Assembly (NCBI GenBank): GCA_018436725.1
Contig: JAHDKT010000062.1
Coordinates: 1-64,000 of the forward strand
From: Synergistaceae bacterium
GTDB taxonomy: Bacteria; Synergistota; Synergistia; Synergistales; Aminobacteriaceae
Length of the DNA stretch: 64,000 nucleotides
Direction of reading: 5' to 3'
Positions 35,184 to 44,297 of the stretch are shown one piece after another (position 1 is the stretch's first letter; the number at the start of each line of letters is the position of its first letter). Both the position numbers and the translations under genes were made by a program. A model generated the notes under the pieces. The model was not told the origin of the DNA. It did not search any database and saw only the letters and a program-made list of their open reading frames with translations.

Positions 35184-37871
35184 ATGAAAGACATCCCCGC
35201 GCTCCTCGAAAAAAACCTCGAAATCATGTCCAAGTACCAGCCGAAGCTCGCTCAACGCCTGCGGCAGGAGCTTGACTCCATGGACGAGCTTCCGGCTGTC
35301 GACATACAGGAGACCGACTCGGGACGATGGGTGAAGGTGGGGGAGAGCGCACCCTTTTTCGACAAAGGACCCGTACTTCCAGCTAGACAAAAATCGAAAG
35401 AAAATGCGTACTGCTTCATTGTTCAAGGCATAGGCTATCCGCCGTTCCTTTTTCATACTTTGAGAGGCATGTTGAAGGATACTCTTTCAATTATAGTAAT
35501 CGAGCCAGATGTTCACCTTCTTCTTGTCACTTTTTCCATGACATCTATCTATTTTGCAGCTCCTCAAGCCGCTCGAATAAGTTTTATTGTATATCCGGAA
35601 ACAAGTCTAATCGACGAGGCGCTTTGGCATAATGTAACCCCAATAGGAATTTTCCCTATTCTGGAAGCGAAAACAATTATTCATGAAGGACTGCTGGAGG
35701 CGAGTAGCGAACCCCGGAAAGTGCTGCAAAAAGAATTTTGGGAACAGATTCGTTTTCGGGCGGAACAGTTGGGTAACTCTGCTGAAGACACTCTTCTCGG
35801 GGTGCGCCATGGGGCGTTGAATACGCCTTGGATAGTGAAGGGACCCAGTATAACTGATATTCGACAGCTCTTTGGCAAGCATCCGGCTGTTTGTGTCGCT
35901 TCGGGACCTTCCTTGAAGAAAAATGTGGAACAGCTCAAAGGAATGGAGGAAAAATGTCTTATTGTTGCGTGTGATACGTCTCTGCTTCCGTTGCTTCGCC
36001 GCGGCATACGTCCTCATGCTGTGGTGACGATCGAGCGCAACTTGATGTACGACGTCTGGATTCCCGCGATTTTAGAAGAATTTTATGAGGAGTGCCGTCA
36101 TATACTCTTGGTCAGCCAATCTGTTAGTGAGCCTCAGACTGCCGGACGATGGCCCGGCCCGGTGTTTGTGGTGGGGAAAATGGACAGCCCTGCCGATGCT
36201 TGGCTTGTCCACGAAGTGCTTGGGATGAATCTCATGGCGTCGGGTATGTGCGTTGCCCATATGGCGATGAATTTCGCTCTTATGATGGAATCGCCTGTTG
36301 TTGCTCTTATCGGTCAGGACCTCGCTTTTGCGGAAGATGGAGAAACGACGCATATAGAGGATGCATCTTCGGCCACTCCCGATGGTATTGCCCGCGAGAT
36401 GGCGTTTGTCAAACGCGAAGTGCCAGGGGCTCTTGGAGGTACGGTAAAAACCCATCAAATGTGGTTTTATTTTCTTCAGATTTTCGAGCGTTTTCTTGAA
36501 GGCGTAGAATCAGGACGTGTTTTTCAGTGTTCGGAGGGAGGGGCGGCTATCGCTGGAACTGAAGCGATTCCTCTTGCTCGTTTTTTTGAGAAGTATGTAG
36601 AAATAGATTCGGCTCCTTCACCTTTGCCTGATCCACAGGAATTATCCCATACCGAAGGAAAGTATGCGGAGTATCTGGACTTCCTGCGAACGCGCTTGGA
36701 TCATGCTGCCGAGGGGCTGTCCTTTTGCTTCGATCTGCTTGCCGCAATGGAGAAGGAGGTAGATCTTGCGACTGCCCCAGCTCTTCTCCCTGAGCGGCGT
36801 AGAGTACATGCCGTCAAGGTTGCCGATTTACTTGATAGGCTTCATGCGTCTCATAGGGCATTGGCTTTCATCGGACAGAGCTATACTCATCTTGCCGGTT
36901 CTTCAATGGCCAAAAACCGCTTCTTAGATACCGTTGAACGCGTGCAGGAGTGGAAGAGCGTTCACAGTGAAATTATTGAGTCGCATAGAGTAAATATCGC
37001 TTTTCTCCGCGAGTGGTTGTCGTATATGGATACGCTGTGTCGGAGCTTGCATAGACTAGGCCAGTATGCGTCGTTCAGGGAGGAAGAAGCTCTGATTGAG
37101 ATTGAAAAACTGCTTGTTCCTGTTCTCTCTGCATCGAAAACGGAACTTCTTTCAGAGGATGCAGTTCTATTGGCGCATCTTCTGTGTAAAGTTGATCTGC
37201 TCCGCCAAAAAGGAATCGCTCCTCCGACGCTGTGGAATGTTGCCCTTTTCTTGCAGCTTCAAGGGCGTCCTTTTGAAGCCCGTAATTTGATGCAGCACGC
37301 CTATTCGCTGCTCGAAGGGAATGAGCTTGATTCTAACACAATAGCGTTGTTCTTTCTTGACTGGGCGAGAATGGAGGCTTCGCACGATCTGATCCGAATG
37401 CCCAGGTTCGATTTAGCTCTTACTCTTTTGCAAAATATTCCAGAACATGCTCCACAGATGGCGGAATTAGTGGAGCAAGAAGAAAACAAACTTCTGCAAA
37501 TGCAGAGAAGCCTAATAAATCAAGCTCGTCACTCCCTGAAATGGAGTGACGAAATGAAAGTTTTGGACTGTAGGAACCATGCCCAGGAATCGCTAGCAGC
37601 GCAGAATCTTCCAGAGGCTTTTTCGTGGGTGATGAAGATGGGGGACTATTTGGCCTCTTCTCCCGATCTGGTTTTACCGCAGATGCAATGGTTGGCCAAA
37701 ACCGCTCTTGATTGCCGAGGGGCTGATGATACCGAGGTCAACAATGCATGCGAAGCAGCACTGGCTTTCCTTTTTGACAGGCAGGAATCTCTTTCTCTTT
37801 TCGGGTTTCCTTGGCCATCAAAATGGGCGGCGTATTTGCAAGAAAAGGGCTATTGTGTGAATATCGTCTAA
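35184..37871 (+). CDS. Maf-type motility accessory factor, probable flagellin nonulosonic-acid transferase
   Basis: A cytoplasmic 895-residue protein of the motility-associated glycosyltransferase family (DUF115, related to MptE). The core lies at about residues 230-460, with VCVASGPSLKKNVEQLKG and SPVVALIGQDLAF. Family members attach pseudaminic or legionaminic acid to flagellin Ser/Thr. It sits between csrA and the flagellin gene, just upstream of the sugar-synthesis island. From about 35390 the gene is visibly richer in A+T than its neighbours. ATG 35184 is preferred to TTG 35181. Confidence 0.88.
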   Translation: MKDIPALLEKNLEIMSKYQPKLAQRLRQELDSMDELPAVDIQETDSGRWVKVGESAPFFDKGPVLPARQKSKENAYCFIVQGIGYPPFLFHTLRGMLKDTLSIIVIEPDVHLLLVTFSMTSIYFAAPQAARISFIVYPETSLIDEALWHNVTPIGIFPILEAKTIIHEGLLEASSEPRKVLQKEFWEQIRFRAEQLGNSAEDTLLGVRHGALNTPWIVKGPSITDIRQLFGKHPAVCVASGPSLKKNVEQLKGMEEKCLIVACDTSLLPLLRRGIRPHAVVTIERNLMYDVWIPAILEEFYEECRHILLVSQSVSEPQTAGRWPGPVFVVGKMDSPADAWLVHEVLGMNLMASGMCVAHMAMNFALMMESPVVALIGQDLAFAEDGETTHIEDASSATPDGIAREMAFVKREVPGALGGTVKTHQMWFYFLQIFERFLEGVESGRVFQCSEGGAAIAGTEAIPLARFFEKYVEIDSAPSPLPDPQELSHTEGKYAEYLDFLRTRLDHAAEGLSFCFDLLAAMEKEVDLATAPALLPERRRVHAVKVADLLDRLHASHRALAFIGQSYTHLAGSSMAKNRFLDTVERVQEWKSVHSEIIESHRVNIAFLREWLSYMDTLCRSLHRLGQYASFREEEALIEIEKLLVPVLSASKTELLSEDAVLLAHLLCKVDLLRQKGIAPPTLWNVALFLQLQGRPFEARNLMQHAYSLLEGNELDSNTIALFFLDWARMEASHDLIRMPRFDLALTLLQNIPEHAPQMAELVEQEENKLLQMQRSLINQARHSLKWSDEMKVLDCRNHAQESLAAQNLPEAFSWVMKMGDYLASSPDLVLPQMQWLAKTALDCRGADDTEVNNACEAALAFLFDRQESLSLFGFPWPSKWAAYLQEKGYCVNIV

Positions 37872-37920
37872 AAATATGTCAGGGTCAAAATTGCTCTTTT
37901 TTACCATCGATCAATTGAAC

Positions 37921-37948
37921 TTTAGTAGGCGGCCTCTTTAGCCGACAA
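37921..37948 (+). promoter_or_regulatory. Candidate sigma-28 promoter for flagellin
   Basis: GCCGACAA at 37941-37948 matches GCCGATAA at seven of eight bases. The -35 region is weak (TTTA or TTAG at 37921-37925, depending on spacer). It lies 121 bases before the flagellin ATG in a 198-base gap, which leaves room for the structured leader. Flagellin genes are normally sigma-28 dependent. Confidence 0.45.
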
Positions 37949-38024
37949 TTGAAACAGGATACAGAAGGGAGTGATTAAGCAAATAGGGGCTGAGAAAGCG
38001 GTGTATAGTGGTCTAAACTTTTAA

Positions 38025-38061
38025 AAAGCGGCAAGGATGCCGTTTTACACACACAAGGAGG
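38025..38061 (+). promoter_or_regulatory. Two predicted CsrA-binding sites in the flagellin leader
   Basis: Site 1: a nine-pair stem (38025-38033 with 38038-38046, one G-T pair) closes an AGGA tetraloop, and GCAAGGATGC resembles the CsrA consensus ACARGGAUG. Site 2: ACAAGGA at 38053-38059 overlaps the ribosome-binding site AAGGAGG of flagellin. The GGA centres are about 22 bases apart, suitable for one CsrA dimer. Binding would block ribosome access; FliW would relieve it. Confidence 0.7.
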
Positions 38062-38069
38062 TAATTGTA

Positions 38070-40427
38070 ATGAGAGTTTATCATAATATTCCGGCACTTT
38101 TTGCCTATAATTCAGTCAACGCTACAAATGGCGCTCTTCAGAAGTCGATCGCGAAACTTTCCACAGGACTTCGTATCAATTCCGCTGCTGATGACGCTGC
38201 CGGACTTGCCATAAGCGAGAAGATGCGCGCGCAGGTTCGCGGACTCGACCAGGCTGTCAACAACAGCCAGGACGGTATTTCCATGATCCAGACTGCGGAG
38301 GGAGCGCTGAATGAGACGCATTCCATTCTCCAGAGAATGCGCGAACTCTCGGTGCAGGCTGCGAACGACACGCTGACGCAGCAAGATAGAGGATATATCC
38401 AGGCTGAAGTTGATCAGCTCAGAGATGAAATTGATCGGATATCCACAACGACGCAGTTCAATAAAAAGAAGTTGCTGGACGGTTCCGCCGCAGTGCTCTG
38501 GTCTGCGGACAAGCTGGAGACGAAGGCGTTTATTCGTGGTGGATTGCGGACTATAGACCAGTTCGGTCAAAAGTTCGCCGCCGAAGGGAACTATAAGATC
38601 TCCATCACAGCCAACCCTGGAGATGCACAGGTCCAGAAGACCGATATTTTCAAGATCAAGCACGAGAACGTGATTATGAACGTCCAGAAGAACAGTACTG
38701 CGGGCGTCGAAAAGGTAAGCGTGGATTCTCTGCCCGCCGGACGCTTTAATATTGTTGCAGGAACTGCCGCTGTCGCTGGCGGAATCAATATGGTCAGTCA
38801 ATTCGGCGTAGAAACGGCGCTTAATAATGCTGCATTGAGCCTCGGAGTCAATGGAACAAGTATCGCTTGGGCGGGGGCTTCCCTCTACCTTGAAGCGGTG
38901 GCGGTTAACACGGGGAGTAATGTAGTACAGTTCCGGGCGGTTATTAATGCGTTGAACGTGGATGGAACGGTCAGTACATATACGAACGAGAACCTTCTTG
39001 TCGGTTCCGCGAATACTAACTTTACTGCGTGGGTTACCGCGATCAATGCTCTGAGTGCGGCGCTTTCTCTGGGTGCCGATATCACCGCGCGTTCTTTCAG
39101 CGTCGGCGACAAGGTCACGATGTTTTTGGTAGGTAACACCGCAGCCAACACGGTTGTGACGGTGAGCGGTACGCAGAATGCCGACTGGCATGGAAGTTGG
39201 GGTTCATCTTATACGACGGCATCGGCTCCGACGTTCAATGTTACGGCGGCCGCTCTTGCAGGACAGGATATCCATTTCAGGAACTTTTACCTGAATACGG
39301 CAAATGGAACGCTCTATGAGTCCGATATAACTATGACCTTCGCGACATCTTTCTCCACAGCGGTTATTACGGCCGCAAACACTTTCCTTGCGGGGTTTGA
39401 TGCGGCCTACGTCGGTCAGATTGCGGAATCGGACGTGCAGCTTCGTGACCTCGACAAGTTCTGGGATGCCAACGGACGCTTTATGGTTGAAGACCCTCAG
39501 ACCATTACCATGACTCAGGGGAATGGTGCAAAAGCAGCGTTCACAATGTACTCTACGGATACTCTTCAGGATATCCAGACAAAAATGAACAATGCTATTG
39601 CCTTCGGTTTGGGACAGGCAAGATACCTTGAGGGGAATACTGACAAGTTTGCCACTTATGTAGGCAAAAACAGCGTTGTAGCCGGCTCTTCCCAGTCGGT
39701 ACAGGGGACCTTTGTAATTCGTTCTGCGATCGCAGGCAAGGCGGGGGAGATCAACTTCTCCGGTGACGAGGATATCCTCAAGGCGCTGAGCATCAATCAG
39801 ATTCGCCGATCCACCGAGAGCCAGTACCGTGTAAGCGTGCAGGACGCCCACGATGGCAGAACGATCGCCAGCAATGAAAAGATCACCGGCAACATCCTTT
39901 ATGGAATCGTTCACGAGAATGTTGACATGGAATTCGATTCCATGGCGAACGTCAAGGTGAGTTACCTGAATAATGACTTTGTTCTTACTCAGGATGCGGG
40001 TGAAGTGTACGAAACCATCCTTCACCTCGCCGACAACACTACAGTCTTCCAGATCGGCGCAAACGAGAAAGAAGACATGGGGATCAACATCGGGAATATG
40101 GGCGCTCGTTCCCTTGGCGTCAACAATATTCAGGTAACCGACAGAGAATCCGCTGCCCGATCCATCACGATTATCGACAACGCGATCGACCGTGTTTCTA
40201 AGCAGCGCGGCGCGCTCGGCGCATACCAGAACCGTTTGGAGCACACCATCAACAACCTGACGGTCGCCGGTACGAACCTCCAGGCAGCCGAGAGCCGCAT
40301 TCGCGACCTCGATATGGCAAAGGAAATGATGAACTTCACGAAGCTGAACATCCTGATGCAGGCCGGCAACTCCATGCTTGCGCAGGCGAATCAGCTTCCG
40401 CAGAACGTCCTTCAGCTCCTCCGTTAA
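38070..40427 (+). CDS. fliC: Flagellin, large form
   Basis: The D0/D1 ends are canonical: [17 protein letters not shown] and [20 protein letters not shown] at the N-terminus, and [20 protein letters not shown] with [17 protein letters not shown] at the C-terminus. At 785 residues it exceeds the usual 280-500; residues ~145-690 form a Thr-, Ala- and Asn-rich variable region, probably the glycosylated surface. [16 protein letters not shown] module (near 497) resembles FlgL modules. There is no cysteine. ATG 38070 follows AAGGAGG. Confidence 0.95.
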   Translation: MRVYHNIPALFAYNSVNATNGALQKSIAKLSTGLRINSAADDAAGLAISEKMRAQVRGLDQAVNNSQDGISMIQTAEGALNETHSILQRMRELSVQAANDTLTQQDRGYIQAEVDQLRDEIDRISTTTQFNKKKLLDGSAAVLWSADKLETKAFIRGGLRTIDQFGQKFAAEGNYKISITANPGDAQVQKTDIFKIKHENVIMNVQKNSTAGVEKVSVDSLPAGRFNIVAGTAAVAGGINMVSQFGVETALNNAALSLGVNGTSIAWAGASLYLEAVAVNTGSNVVQFRAVINALNVDGTVSTYTNENLLVGSANTNFTAWVTAINALSAALSLGADITARSFSVGDKVTMFLVGNTAANTVVTVSGTQNADWHGSWGSSYTTASAPTFNVTAAALAGQDIHFRNFYLNTANGTLYESDITMTFATSFSTAVITAANTFLAGFDAAYVGQIAESDVQLRDLDKFWDANGRFMVEDPQTITMTQGNGAKAAFTMYSTDTLQDIQTKMNNAIAFGLGQARYLEGNTDKFATYVGKNSVVAGSSQSVQGTFVIRSAIAGKAGEINFSGDEDILKALSINQIRRSTESQYRVSVQDAHDGRTIASNEKITGNILYGIVHENVDMEFDSMANVKVSYLNNDFVLTQDAGEVYETILHLADNTTVFQIGANEKEDMGINIGNMGARSLGVNNIQVTDRESAARSITIIDNAIDRVSKQRGALGAYQNRLEHTINNLTVAGTNLQAAESRIRDLDMAKEMMNFTKLNILMQAGNSMLAQANQLPQNVLQLLR

Positions 40428-40444
40428 GGTCTCTAGCGTTGTTT

Positions 40445-40475
40445 AAGAAGAGGGGGGCATACCCCCTCTTCTTTC
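40445..40475 (+). terminator. Hairpin terminator after flagellin
   Basis: A 12-pair stem (left arm AAGAAGAGGGGG from 40445, right arm CCCCCTCTTCTT from 40462) encloses a five-base loop, 17 bases after the flagellin stop. The following T-run is short (CTTTCC), so termination may be partial and allow some read-through to flaG. Confidence 0.75.
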
Positions 40476-40500
40476 CTAGAGAGTTGGAGGTGATAGAATC

Positions 40501-40884
40501 ATGGAAGTCCTGCGTTCAGGTGTGAATAGCGTTACGCAAGGGAGTTCCTCGTTCCAAGAAAATAAAGGAGTTGTATCCGAAGAGGCGAAATATGGTGAGG
40601 GAGTATCTTCCTCTCTCCGTAGGCATTCATCCGCTTCCGGACCGAACATAGGCCGTTTTACCGAAGATAGCCTAAAGGGAGCAGTTGACCAGGCGAACGA
40701 GATCGCAAAAATGTTCGATAGAGGGTTGAAATTCGAATATCGCAAGGAAGCCGATCTCTATCAGGTTTCGGTGATCGATAGGTCAAAGGACGAGGTAGTT
40801 CGAAAAATACCTCCCGACGAAGTAGTTCGTTTTATTGAAAGGATCAAGGAGATGTTCGGCGCGATGCTGGATGTCCAAGCTTGA
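40501..40884 (+). CDS. flaG: FlaG-family protein
   Basis: The C-terminal half of this 127-residue protein matches FlaG: LKFEYRKEADLYQVSVIDRSK followed by EVVRKIPPDEVVRFIERIKEM. FlaG proteins influence filament length and usually neighbour flagellin. The N-terminal 50 residues are Ser- and Gly-rich and poorly conserved. GGAGGTG precedes the ATG. It is bracketed by two terminators. Confidence 0.88.
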   Translation: MEVLRSGVNSVTQGSSSFQENKGVVSEEAKYGEGVSSSLRRHSSASGPNIGRFTEDSLKGAVDQANEIAKMFDRGLKFEYRKEADLYQVSVIDRSKDEVVRKIPPDEVVRFIERIKEMFGAMLDVQA

Positions 40885-40901
40885 AATATTTCGTTGTGTT
40901 G

Positions 40902-40937
40902 AAGGGCGGCCTTCGGGAACCGCCCTTTATTTTTTTC
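40902..40937 (+). terminator. Rho-independent terminator after flaG
   Basis: AAGGGCGG (40902-40909) pairs with CCGCCCTT (40920-40927) around a ten-base loop, followed by TATTTTTTT. It lies 17 bases after the flaG stop and closes the flagellin region before the sugar-synthesis genes. Confidence 0.9.
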
Positions 40938-41057
40938 ATCCTCTGGACGATACTGTAACGGAGGACGTGCAACGCGGAAAATGTCGAGAAATTCCGTATT
41001 TTCTTGAATGAAATTAAGAGTTATTCGCAGCTCTTCCGTTTGGAGGGAGAAAAGAGG

Positions 41058-42029
41058 ATGAGAACCCTCGTCACCGGCGCTGCCGGTTTCATCGCCTCGC
41101 ACCTCGTCGAAGGACTGATCCGTCGCGGGCACGAAGTCCGCGCCTTCGTCCGTTATAATTCGCGCAATCTCTGGGGGTGGCTCGAAGACTCCTCCTGTCG
41201 GGACGCCGTCGAAATCGTCTTAGGCGACGTCCGCGACTACGATCTCGTCAAGTCCGCCGTGCAAGGGTGCGATACGGTCTTCCACCTCGCCGCGCTCATC
41301 GGCATACCGTACTCCTATGTCTCGCCGCTGGCGTACGTCCGTACCAACGTCGAAGGGACATATAACGTCCTCCAGGCCGCGCGGGAGTGCGACGTGGAAC
41401 GCGTCGTCCACACCTCCACCAGCGAGATCTACGGCACGGCGCAGTACGTTCCCATCGACGAGGCGCACCCGGTCAACCCGCAGTCCCCATACGCTGCAAG
41501 CAAGGCGTCCGCGGACTTTCTGGCCCTCTCTTACCATCGCTCGTTCGGGCTTCCCGTAACGGTGGTGCGTCCGTTCAACACCTACGGTCCCCGGCAGTCG
41601 GCGCGCGCAATCATCCCCACCGTCATCTCGCAGATACTCGATGGAAAGGAGACTCTTTCGCTGGGAAACATCACCCCCACCCGCGACCTCACCTTCGCCT
41701 CGGACACGGTTTCCGGCTTTCTAGCAGCGGCCGACTCGCCTCAAACAGTGGGTGAGACGGTTAACCTGGGCACGGGAAACGAGATCTCCATCGGCGACCT
41801 GGTTGAGAAGATAGCGCATATTTTGGGACGCGAGGTAAAGATCACCTCGGATGAACAGCGGGTCCGCCCGGCGAAGAGCGAGGTGGAGCGCCTGCTCTCG
41901 AACCCCGGAAAGATGCGCGCTCTCACAGGATGGAAAGCGGATATATCGCTCGACGAAGGATTGGCTCGCACCGTCGAATGGATGAAAGAGCGCAGGTCGC
42001 TCTACAAGAGCGGCATCTACAACGTATAG
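41058..42029 (+). CDS. legB: Nucleotide-sugar 4,6-dehydratase, LegB-like
   Basis: An extended SDR enzyme of 323 residues. The NAD-binding motif is TGAAGFIASHLVEGL near the N-terminus; the catalytic YAASK tyrosine-lysine pair and S-S/T (TSTSEIYG) are present. In Campylobacter, LegB acts on GDP-GlcNAc to give the 4-keto-6-deoxy sugar. It opens the legionaminic-acid island. ATG 41058 after AAAAGAGG is chosen; the upstream ATG 41004 lacks a good ribosome-binding site. Confidence 0.85.
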   Translation: MRTLVTGAAGFIASHLVEGLIRRGHEVRAFVRYNSRNLWGWLEDSSCRDAVEIVLGDVRDYDLVKSAVQGCDTVFHLAALIGIPYSYVSPLAYVRTNVEGTYNVLQAARECDVERVVHTSTSEIYGTAQYVPIDEAHPVNPQSPYAASKASADFLALSYHRSFGLPVTVVRPFNTYGPRQSARAIIPTVISQILDGKETLSLGNITPTRDLTFASDTVSGFLAAADSPQTVGETVNLGTGNEISIGDLVEKIAHILGREVKITSDEQRVRPAKSEVERLLSNPGKMRALTGWKADISLDEGLARTVEWMKERRSLYKSGIYNV

Positions 42030-42041
42030 AAGGTGAACGGA

Positions 42042-43151
42042 ATGCTCCTGTTGCTTGATGCGCCGAACCTCGGCGAGCGAGAAAAAGAAATGTTGCTCCA
42101 ATGCGTCGACTCCACCTACGTCTCCACCGCCGGGCCCTTCGTGCCCGAGTTCGAGGAACGCTTCGCCCGGTATCTTGGAGCGCCGGCGGCCGTCGCCGTC
42201 CAAAGCGGAACGGCTGCCATCCACATCGCGCTTGAAGAGCTTGGCGTAGGTGCGGGCGACGAAGTGATCGTCCCCGCGCTCAGCTTCGTCGCCTCGGTCA
42301 ACCCCGTCCTCTACGCAGGAGCCTTCCCCGTACTGGTCGACGTGGATGCCGACACGTGGACGCTCGGCATCCGAAAGGTCCACGAAGCCATCACCCCCCG
42401 GACGAAGGCGATCATCCCCGTAAACCTCTACGGCAACCCGTGCGACATGGACGCGCTGCTCGAGATCTGCGAACAGCGCAACATCGCGATCGTTGAGGAC
42501 GCCACAGAAAGCCTCGGCGGCACGTGGCGCGGAAAGCCCACCGGCACGCTGGGGGAGTTCGGCTGCTTCAGCTTCAACGGAAACAAGCTGATCACCACCG
42601 GAGGTGGCGGCATGGTGACAGCCCGCGACGCCGAACGGGCGAAACGAGTCAAATTCCTCGTGAACCAGGCGCGGGACGCCTCGAAAGGTTACTACCACCC
42701 CGAGCTGGGCTATAACTACCGGATGACCAATCTTGAAGCCTCCCTCGGTCTGGCGCAGATGGAGCGCATCGATTTTTTCCTGCAAAAGAAGCGGATGTTC
42801 GCGCGGATCTACAAAGAAGCCTTGGACGGTCTTCCGGGCGTCGCCCTCCAGAAAGAAACGCCGGGCGCCGAAAGTGCATGGTGGCTTCCCTCCATCACCG
42901 TTGAGCACGTTTCTGTCCCCGAGCTTCAAGAAGCGCTCCGCGAACGTGGCGTTCCTACACGGCGCATCTTCTCGCCGTTGCATACCTACCCCTATCTGCA
43001 GAAGCACGCTCCCTTCCCCTGCCCGAACGCCGAGCGAATCTACGAACAGGGCCTCAACCTCCCCGCCTCGACGGCGAACGACGAGGAATCCGTGCGGCGC
43101 GCTGCGGAGATCGTGCGGACTGTACTGCTCGAAAAGGGTGCTCATGAATGA
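42042..43151 (+). CDS. legC: PLP-dependent sugar aminotransferase, LegC-like
   Basis: A DegT/DnrJ/EryC1-family aminotransferase of 369 residues. The PLP lysine is in FSFNGNKLITTGGGGM and the substrate region has SGTAAIHIALEELGVG. It would add the C4 amino group to the LegB product. ATG 42042 has proper spacing from AGAAGGTG, while GTG 42033 overlaps that motif. The stop overlaps the next gene's ATG by four bases. Confidence 0.87.
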   Translation: MLLLLDAPNLGEREKEMLLQCVDSTYVSTAGPFVPEFEERFARYLGAPAAVAVQSGTAAIHIALEELGVGAGDEVIVPALSFVASVNPVLYAGAFPVLVDVDADTWTLGIRKVHEAITPRTKAIIPVNLYGNPCDMDALLEICEQRNIAIVEDATESLGGTWRGKPTGTLGEFGCFSFNGNKLITTGGGGMVTARDAERAKRVKFLVNQARDASKGYYHPELGYNYRMTNLEASLGLAQMERIDFFLQKKRMFARIYKEALDGLPGVALQKETPGAESAWWLPSITVEHVSVPELQEALRERGVPTRRIFSPLHTYPYLQKHAPFPCPNAERIYEQGLNLPASTANDEESVRRAAEIVRTVLLEKGAHE

Positions 43152-44293
43152 AGCGCAAGATTGCCGTCGTTACAGCTACCCGCGCCGAGTACGGGCTGCT
43201 CTACTGGTTGATGAAGGAGATTCAGGCCGACTCGGAACTACAGTTGCAGCTCATGGTTACGGGGGCGCACCTCTCGCATGAATTCGGCTTGACGTGGAAG
43301 GAGATCGAAGCCGACGGCTTCGCCATCGACGCGAAGGTAGAAATGCTGCTCTCCGGAGATTCCACCGTCGGGGTGACCAAGTCGCTCGGTCTTGGCGTCA
43401 TCGGATTCGCCGATGCGCTGGAACGGCTGAAGCCGGACGTGCTCGTCATCCTCGGCGACAGGTACGAGATGCTCGGCGTCGCGGCGGCGACGGCTCTTGC
43501 GGGAGTTCCCATAGCGCATATTCACGGCGGCGAAATCACGCGCGGCGCATACGACGACGCATTCCGGCACGCCATCAGCAAGATGAGTTCGCTCCACTTC
43601 GTCGCGCACGAGACCTACCGTAGAAGGGTCGTGCAGATGGGGGAGCCGCCCGAATCGGTTATCGTCGTCGGCCCCGCATGCGCCGACGCTTTGCTTCGTC
43701 TTCCCTTGCCGACGAAGGAGGAGTTGGAAGACGAGCTGCATTTTTCTTTCGGGAAACCGCTTCTGCTGGCGACGTATCATCCGGAAACGCGTTCCTCTCA
43801 ATCGACGGAATCGCAGATAACCGAAGTACTTGCCGCGCTCGAGGGGTTTCCATCCGCGACAGTGCTCTTCACGGGCGCAAATGCAGATACCGACGGACGG
43901 ATCATCAACGAGCGAGTGCGGGACTTTTGCGAAGCCCGTCCCGACAAAAGCCTGTTCGTACACTCTCTGGGAAGGAAACGCTACTGGGGCATACTCTCTC
44001 TCGCCGACGTTGTTGTGGGAAACTCGTCCAGCGGCATTGTCGAAGCGCCGCTCCTGGGAACTCCGGTGGTTAATATCGGCGCACGCCAGGAGGGGAGAAT
44101 CCGGGAAACGCTGGTCATCGACTGTCCGTGCCGGTCCGATGCCATTCGGCACGCCGTCGAACATGCGCTCTCCCTTGAGCACGGGCAACGCCGCGAGGAC
44201 ATCCCCAGCCCAGCTCGATTGATGGTGGCATTACTTCGCGCTGCACAGTTTGAAGTATCGAAACGGTTTTACGATATCCCATGGACGGAGTGA
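43148..44293 (+). CDS. legG: Hydrolysing nucleotide-sugar 2-epimerase, LegG/NeuC-like
   Basis: A 381-residue GT-B-fold enzyme. The family motifs are TATRAEYGLL at the N-terminus, VLGDRYEMLG-like (LVILGDRYEMLGVA), AHIHGGEITRGAYDD, and GNSSSGIVEAP. LegG removes the nucleotide and inverts C2 to give 2,4-diacetamido-2,4,6-trideoxymannose. NeuC acts similarly on UDP-GlcNAc; the LegB-LegC context favours the legionaminic substrate. Confidence 0.87.
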   Translation: MKRKIAVVTATRAEYGLLYWLMKEIQADSELQLQLMVTGAHLSHEFGLTWKEIEADGFAIDAKVEMLLSGDSTVGVTKSLGLGVIGFADALERLKPDVLVILGDRYEMLGVAAATALAGVPIAHIHGGEITRGAYDDAFRHAISKMSSLHFVAHETYRRRVVQMGEPPESVIVVGPACADALLRLPLPTKEELEDELHFSFGKPLLLATYHPETRSSQSTESQITEVLAALEGFPSATVLFTGANADTDGRIINERVRDFCEARPDKSLFVHSLGRKRYWGILSLADVVVGNSSSGIVEAPLLGTPVVNIGARQEGRIRETLVIDCPCRSDAIRHAVEHALSLEHGQRREDIPSPARLMVALLRAAQFEVSKRFYDIPWTE

Positions 44294-44297
44294 GCGA

